Shown here: positions 7,232 through 10,000 of the stretch, piece after piece | Layout of the letters: every line of letters starts with the position of its first letter | How positions within the stretch are numbered: the stretch's first letter is position 1 | Source of the DNA: Nitrospira sp. | Lineage (GTDB): Bacteria > Nitrospirota > Nitrospiria > Nitrospirales > Nitrospiraceae | Direction of reading: 5' to 3' | NCBI GenBank assembly: GCA_020216985.1 | Contig: JAIWOH010000193.1 | Location: 1-10,000, forward strand | DNA length: 10,000 bases | Notes under the pieces: model-generated | Database searches by the model: none | What the model was told of the DNA's origin: nothing | The model's input: only the letters and a program-made list of their open reading frames with translations | Position numbers and translations under genes: made by a program

Positions 7232-7665
7232 CCGATCCGATGTCTCCGGCATGGGCTCGGCTCCGCGCCGCCTTGACCGACACCTTTCCCCAATTTTATA
7301 CACTCGACTCCGGCGGGCCGCTGATGATGGATCTGGGGCATGACGGTTGGCTCCTGGAGGTCAAGCCGGACGGCACGGTGGTGTGCCAATATGGCATCGC
7401 GATGGATGACGTGATGGCCCTGATGTCCGAGGGAACCGCGGAGGACCTTGGCACAGACGAAGTGGCCAAGCAAGCCAAGTACTATCTTCAACCGGCCGTA
7501 TCGAAGTTTCGCCCGCTTCTCTTGCAATCCGGATTTGTCGAGGCGACGGAGATGACCGACGAATTCGTGGCGGTCACGTTTACGCGGGCGACGGACGTGG
7601 AGAGTCCGGCCAAAGTGCAGGATCTCATTCAATGGTGCCGGCGCCAGATCGGCGGCGCGGGATGA
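7228..7665 (+). CDS. Protein of unknown function in the coupled cassette (145 residues)
   Basis: I do not recognise the family. It is a soluble alpha/beta protein: an N-terminal helix (WARLRAALTDTFP), beta hairpins (LMMDLGHDGWLLEVKPDGTVVCQYG), a central helical part rich in acidic residues and glutamine (about 58-100), a strand segment (EFVAVTFTR, 112-120), and a final helix with a Trp-Cys pair (LIQWCRRQI). No signal peptide, membrane segment or catalytic motif is visible. The start is fixed by the ATGA overlap with the TPR gene (7228-7231), and its stop sits in another ATGA overlapping the methyltransferase start (7662-7665). The coupling suggests it is made in step with its neighbours and may be a partner of one of them. 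Confidence 0.85.
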   Translation: MTDPMSPAWARLRAALTDTFPQFYTLDSGGPLMMDLGHDGWLLEVKPDGTVVCQYGIAMDDVMALMSEGTAEDLGTDEVAKQAKYYLQPAVSKFRPLLLQSGFVEATEMTDEFVAVTFTRATDVESPAKVQDLIQWCRRQIGGAG

Positions 7666-8729
7666 AACAACGCATCACTACCTTCAATGAGTTTCGAGAA
7701 GCGGTGTCGGCGTACCGGCTGCCGCGAGTTCTGCTGGCGGCGTTGGAGTTGAACCTGTGCACGGCGATCGGCGATCGCGCGTGGTCGATTCCTGATCTCG
7801 CCGAAAAACTCAAGGTCAGCGAGCGCGGGCTGGAAATTCTGTGCCGGAATCTGGCGATGGCCGGTGTGCTCAGGAAAAAGGGATCACTCTACCGCAACAG
7901 CAGGTTGGGAGCCACGGCGTTGAACGCCGACCATCCGGCCTATCGCGGCGACTATCTTGCCTTGGTTCAGAGCCATTGGGCCGACTGGATTCGACTTCCC
8001 GAATCGGTCAGGACCGGCTTGCCGATCGACCATGGGGCGCCGGAGGATCCGGACTGGAGAAGGCGGTTTACGTGGGCGATGCATCACCGCACGATGGAGC
8101 TTGCGCCGGCGATCGCCTCGCGCGTGAAGCTGAGCAAGGCCGGGACGTTGCTGGATCTCGGCGGAGGCCCCGGCACCTATGCGATGGCGTTTTTGTCCGA
8201 GAACCGCCGGCTGCGCGCCACGGTCTGCGATCGCGAGGCGGCCTTGGCAGTGGCGAAAGAGATCGCCGCGACTCATCCGGCCGGGCGAAGGCTGTCTTAC
8301 CTGCCGCTGGATTTTACCAAAGAGGACATCCCCGGCCGGTACGACGTCATCTGGTATTCCAACGTGTTGCACATGTATTCACCGGAGGACAATCGAGCGA
8401 TCTTTCGCAGGGCATTGGCTGCGTTGACACCGGGCGGGAGGTTGATCATACACGATGCCTTCCTTCATGACCGCGAGGGGCTGTACCCCGCGGAAGCGAG
8501 TCTCTTCGCCCTGTCGATGCTCTTGTTTACGGAGAGCGGCAACACCTATACGGTCTTCGATGTGACGCGATGGCTCAAAACGTCCGGCTTTGTTCACGTC
8601 AAGGCTCTGCGAATTAGGAAGGGACTGGGGGATTGGGAGGACGGGATCCTGGAGGCGGTTGCGCCACGACCCCTCCCAGGAAAGACCGCCCGCCGATCAG
8701 GATCAACAGGAAGTTCAGCCCTCCGCTGA
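7662..8729 (+). CDS. SAM-dependent O-methyltransferase (Methyltransf_2 / hydroxyneurosporene type)
   Basis: A 355-residue cytosolic enzyme. The N-terminal part (about 8-95) is the winged-helix dimerisation domain of small-molecule O-methyltransferases (YRLPRVLLAALELNLCTAI, IPDLAEKLKVSERGLEILCR). The Rossmann domain has motif I LLDLGGGPGTY (163-173), an acidic residue at 190 (VCDREA) for the SAM ribose, LDF (216-218), and IWYSNVLHMYSPEDN (230-244). His237 is at the place of the family's catalytic base, and TPGGRLIIHD follows. This family methylates phenols, quinone-like rings and carotenoid hydroxyls; the substrate here cannot be told. ATG 7662 is chosen from the ATGA overlap; an upstream GTG at 7632 lies inside the previous gene. 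The family body ends near residue 334 (ILEAVA). The last 21 residues are a basic, Ser/Gly-rich tail overlapping the opposite-strand gene. Confidence 0.92.
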   Translation: MKQRITTFNEFREAVSAYRLPRVLLAALELNLCTAIGDRAWSIPDLAEKLKVSERGLEILCRNLAMAGVLRKKGSLYRNSRLGATALNADHPAYRGDYLALVQSHWADWIRLPESVRTGLPIDHGAPEDPDWRRRFTWAMHHRTMELAPAIASRVKLSKAGTLLDLGGGPGTYAMAFLSENRRLRATVCDREAALAVAKEIAATHPAGRRLSYLPLDFTKEDIPGRYDVIWYSNVLHMYSPEDNRAIFRRALAALTPGGRLIIHDAFLHDREGLYPAEASLFALSMLLFTESGNTYTVFDVTRWLKTSGFVHVKALRIRKGLGDWEDGILEAVAPRPLPGKTARRSGSTGSSALR

Positions 8730-9003
8730 CCAGATTGGTCGAGAGGGACCACCAGCCGCCCGCATCTTTCGTCAGAACGTGCACCATCGTTGAGAGGTCA
8801 AGCGCCAGCCCCACCGTTCCATACATCACGCAGGCCATCGCGGCCCATCGAAATCCCCCCCAGACCAACGTTCCCAAGCAGGCCGGCGCGAACACGAGAA
8901 AGACGATCCACCAGGCTCCGGTCGGCGCGGCGGAAACAATCAGGGCGCCGGTCTCGAAAAGCAGGAGTCCGGCCAAAACGGTGAGCAAAGCCCGTCGCTT
9001 CAT
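8614..9003 (-). CDS. Small integral membrane protein, four predicted helices
   Basis: A 129-residue protein read on the minus strand. It starts MKRR and then shows four hydrophobic segments at about residues 5-26, 31-50, 53-73 and 90-110, with a Lys/Asp/Gly/Trp-Trp loop (about 78-86) between the last two, and a proline-rich C-terminal tail (112-129). No enzyme motif or known family is recognised; the positive N-terminus suggests that end is cytosolic. Hydrophobicity in regularly spaced blocks and a promoter right at the start support a real gene against the 145-residue plus-strand frame lying opposite. No Shine-Dalgarno precedes the ATG (TCTCCCCCC). The 3' end overlaps the convergent methyltransferase gene by 116 bases (8614-8729). 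The gene at 9160 is divergent from it. Confidence 0.72.
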   Translation of the reverse strand: MKRRALLTVLAGLLLFETGALIVSAAPTGAWWIVFLVFAPACLGTLVWGGFRWAAMACVMYGTVGLALDLSTMVHVLTKDAGGWWSLSTNLVSGGLNFLLILIGGRSFLGGVVAQPPPGSRPPNPPVPS

Positions 9004-9011
9004 GGGGGGAG

Positions 9012-9041
9012 ACTATAAAGACGGGGGAGCGGGTTCGGCAA
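9012..9041 (-). promoter_or_regulatory. Candidate promoter of the membrane protein gene, nearly leaderless
   Basis: On the minus strand TTGCCG (9041-9036) and TATAGT (9017-9012) are 18 bases apart, the -10 box matching 5 of 6 consensus bases. Only 8 bases separate the -10 box from the ATG at 9003, so initiation would fall at or within a base or two of the start codon. This agrees with the absence of a ribosome site. Confidence 0.45.
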
Positions 9042-9071
9042 CGGCTTCCCGAAGCCCGGCTGACTCATGAA

Positions 9072-9087
9072 CCCCTCTTTCGAGGGG
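9072..9087. other. Small GC hairpin in the divergent intergenic region
   Basis: CCCCTC (9072-9077) and GAGGGG (9082-9087) form a perfect 6-bp stem around TTTC. It lies between the minus-strand promoter and the plus-strand gene at 9160. It could be an operator-like palindrome or nothing; no T-run follows on either strand. Confidence 0.25.
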
Positions 9088-9107
9088 GATCCTGCCACAG
9101 TGGGGAA

Positions 9108-9136
9108 TAGACGACGGCTTCGATCTTCTGCAGAAT
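9108..9136 (+). promoter_or_regulatory. Weak candidate promoter for the exported protein gene at 9160
   Basis: TAGACG (9108-9113) and CAGAAT (9131-9136) are 17 bases apart, each matching 4 of 6 positions. Initiation near 9143 would leave a short leader holding the GGGAG ribosome site at 9150-9154. Pattern match only. Confidence 0.22.
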
Positions 9137-9159
9137 GCGCCAGGCTATCGGGAGCGTCT

Positions 9160-10000
9160 ATGGCGCCGATCGACGGAGTGCTCCGATCTTTTCACGAGGC
9201 GGTCGTCCGATTGCGGGCCCTGTTTCCCTTCATCACGGCGGTCTGCTGTTGTCTTGTGCTGATGGGGGAGCGGGCGATGGGGCACGAGCCGGTTGGAAAG
9301 GAGGCCGAAAGAGCGGTCGTCGCTGCGGGGTTCGGGTATCAGAATGAAACCGGTGCGACCATGACGGTGAAGGTCTATGACGCCGTTTCGGGCGAGGTTC
9401 TGTCTGAAGACGTGTACGAATTGATTGTTGAGGAAGACCCAGGCGCGCGATCGGACGGCTCGACGATGCGTATCTTTGCCGGAGGGGCGGGAGGGACACC
9501 GGCCGGCCTCTCGAGTTTTCTGCTGCGCGCCTATGATGGAAAGACCGGAGAGTTTCAGTGGGTCGGAAAGCTGCATTTCAATCCGACGGAGCGCGGCGGG
9601 GACGAAAGAGAACTTGAAGTTTCCACCTCGATGGTTCGACGGGCGACTTTGACAAAAATTGGGAACCCCATCAGGTCCGAAGATGCTCACCCATTGTTCA
9701 TCCTGCGGGGATGGGATCCGTCAACGGGCGTTCTTAATTGGGAAGATGAGTTTTCTCCGGATGAAGACGTTGCGGCGTCGGTCGGGACCGCCGTCTTTCA
9801 TGCGACCGCCCCAGAGGGGTCGTGGGAAGAAGGGGGTGTGATTGACTTTCAAATTCTGATGATTGACCGTAAACAGGGATCGGTCCTGTGGGAAGACCGG
9901 GTCTTTCAGTGGATGGAAGAAGAACGCCGGACGTTGCAGAATGATCCTGGGCAAAGAGTACCGGATCGGACGGGACCGTCCGACACGAGGCCGTCTATGA
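9160..10000 (+). CDS. Exported protein with four propeller-like repeats, 3' truncated by window end
   Basis: The frame from ATG 9160 stays open to the last base, giving 280 visible residues, with GGGAG (9150-9154) five bases before the start. The N-terminus has a positively charged lead (RLRA) and a hydrophobic stretch (about 21-35, including three Cys), then a possible Sec cleavage near AMG-HEP (residue 41). The CCC triplet does not make a proper lipobox. The rest shows four similar strand-turn-strand units: YDAVSGEVL (Asp74), YDGKTGEFQW (Asp126), WDPSTGVLNW (Asp186) and IDRKQGSVLW (Asp236), spaced 52, 60 and 50 residues. This resembles the DxxTGxxxW core of PQQ-type propeller blades, though no cofactor site is visible and the family is not recognised. 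The last 25 residues are hydrophilic. A periplasmic or outer-surface binding protein is inferred. Confidence 0.8.
   Translation, partial: MAPIDGVLRSFHEAVVRLRALFPFITAVCCCLVLMGERAMGHEPVGKEAERAVVAAGFGYQNETGATMTVKVYDAVSGEVLSEDVYELIVEEDPGARSDGSTMRIFAGGAGGTPAGLSSFLLRAYDGKTGEFQWVGKLHFNPTERGGDERELEVSTSMVRRATLTKIGNPIRSEDAHPLFILRGWDPSTGVLNWEDEFSPDEDVAASVGTAVFHATAPEGSWEEGGVIDFQILMIDRKQGSVLWEDRVFQWMEEERRTLQNDPGQRVPDRTGPSDTRPSM

Noticed and set aside
6314..7303. A 329-codon minus-strand frame opposite the TPR gene
   Set aside because: The plus strand encodes six clear TPR units here; the antisense frame merely mirrors their codons.
8633..9070. A 145-codon plus-strand frame between the methyltransferase and the exported protein
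   Set aside because: It lies opposite the four-helix membrane protein, is rich in Pro, Arg and Ser without secondary-structure pattern, and overlaps the methyltransferase in another frame. The minus-strand gene explains the region better.
9160..9280. Lipoprotein signal in the exported protein (TAVCCC)
   Set aside because: The residue before the first Cys is Val, which does not fit the lipobox; an ordinary Sec signal with cleavage near AMG-HEP fits better.

Overview
The window is GC-rich, densely coded bacterial chromosome with no tRNA, rRNA, CRISPR array or insertion sequence that I can see. The overall gene style (small PurL plus separate PurQ, an Fe-S type PurF, a stand-alone PilZ protein, and several short conserved-looking proteins I cannot name) reminds me of Nitrospirota, Nitrospira in particular. 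That assignment is an impression from protein sequence, not a search result.

Left part (1-5355, + strand) is de novo purine synthesis. It holds the end of purQ, then purL and purF. PurQ and PurL are subunits of FGAM synthase (step 4); PurF is the amidophosphoribosyltransferase of step 1. A small exported Ig-like protein gene sits between purQ and purL, with a hairpin/T-run structure on its purQ side and a perfect 14-bp hairpin on its purL side, so it looks like an independent unit inside the pur cluster. Directly after purF, with a possible overlapping TTG start, is a single-domain PilZ (c-di-GMP receptor type) protein.

Middle part (5372-8729, + strand) starts with a candidate promoter and a 79-residue orphan. 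It continues with four genes in which each stop overlaps the next start (TGATG, ATGA, ATGA): a metallo-beta-lactamase-fold protein that has lost its zinc ligands, a protein of six tetratricopeptide repeats with an exact 40-residue period, a 145-residue protein of unknown family, and a SAM-dependent O-methyltransferase of the Methyltransf_2 type. This translationally coupled set is the best candidate for an undescribed functional unit here. Its substrate is unknown.

Right part: a four-helix membrane protein gene on the - strand (8614-9003) runs into the methyltransferase gene from the opposite side with a 116-base overlap. Its promoter-like sequence lies so close to the ATG that the transcript would be nearly leaderless. 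Divergent from it, an exported protein gene starts at 9160 and runs off the end of the window. Its visible 280 residues contain four strand-turn units resembling PQQ-type beta-propeller blade ends.
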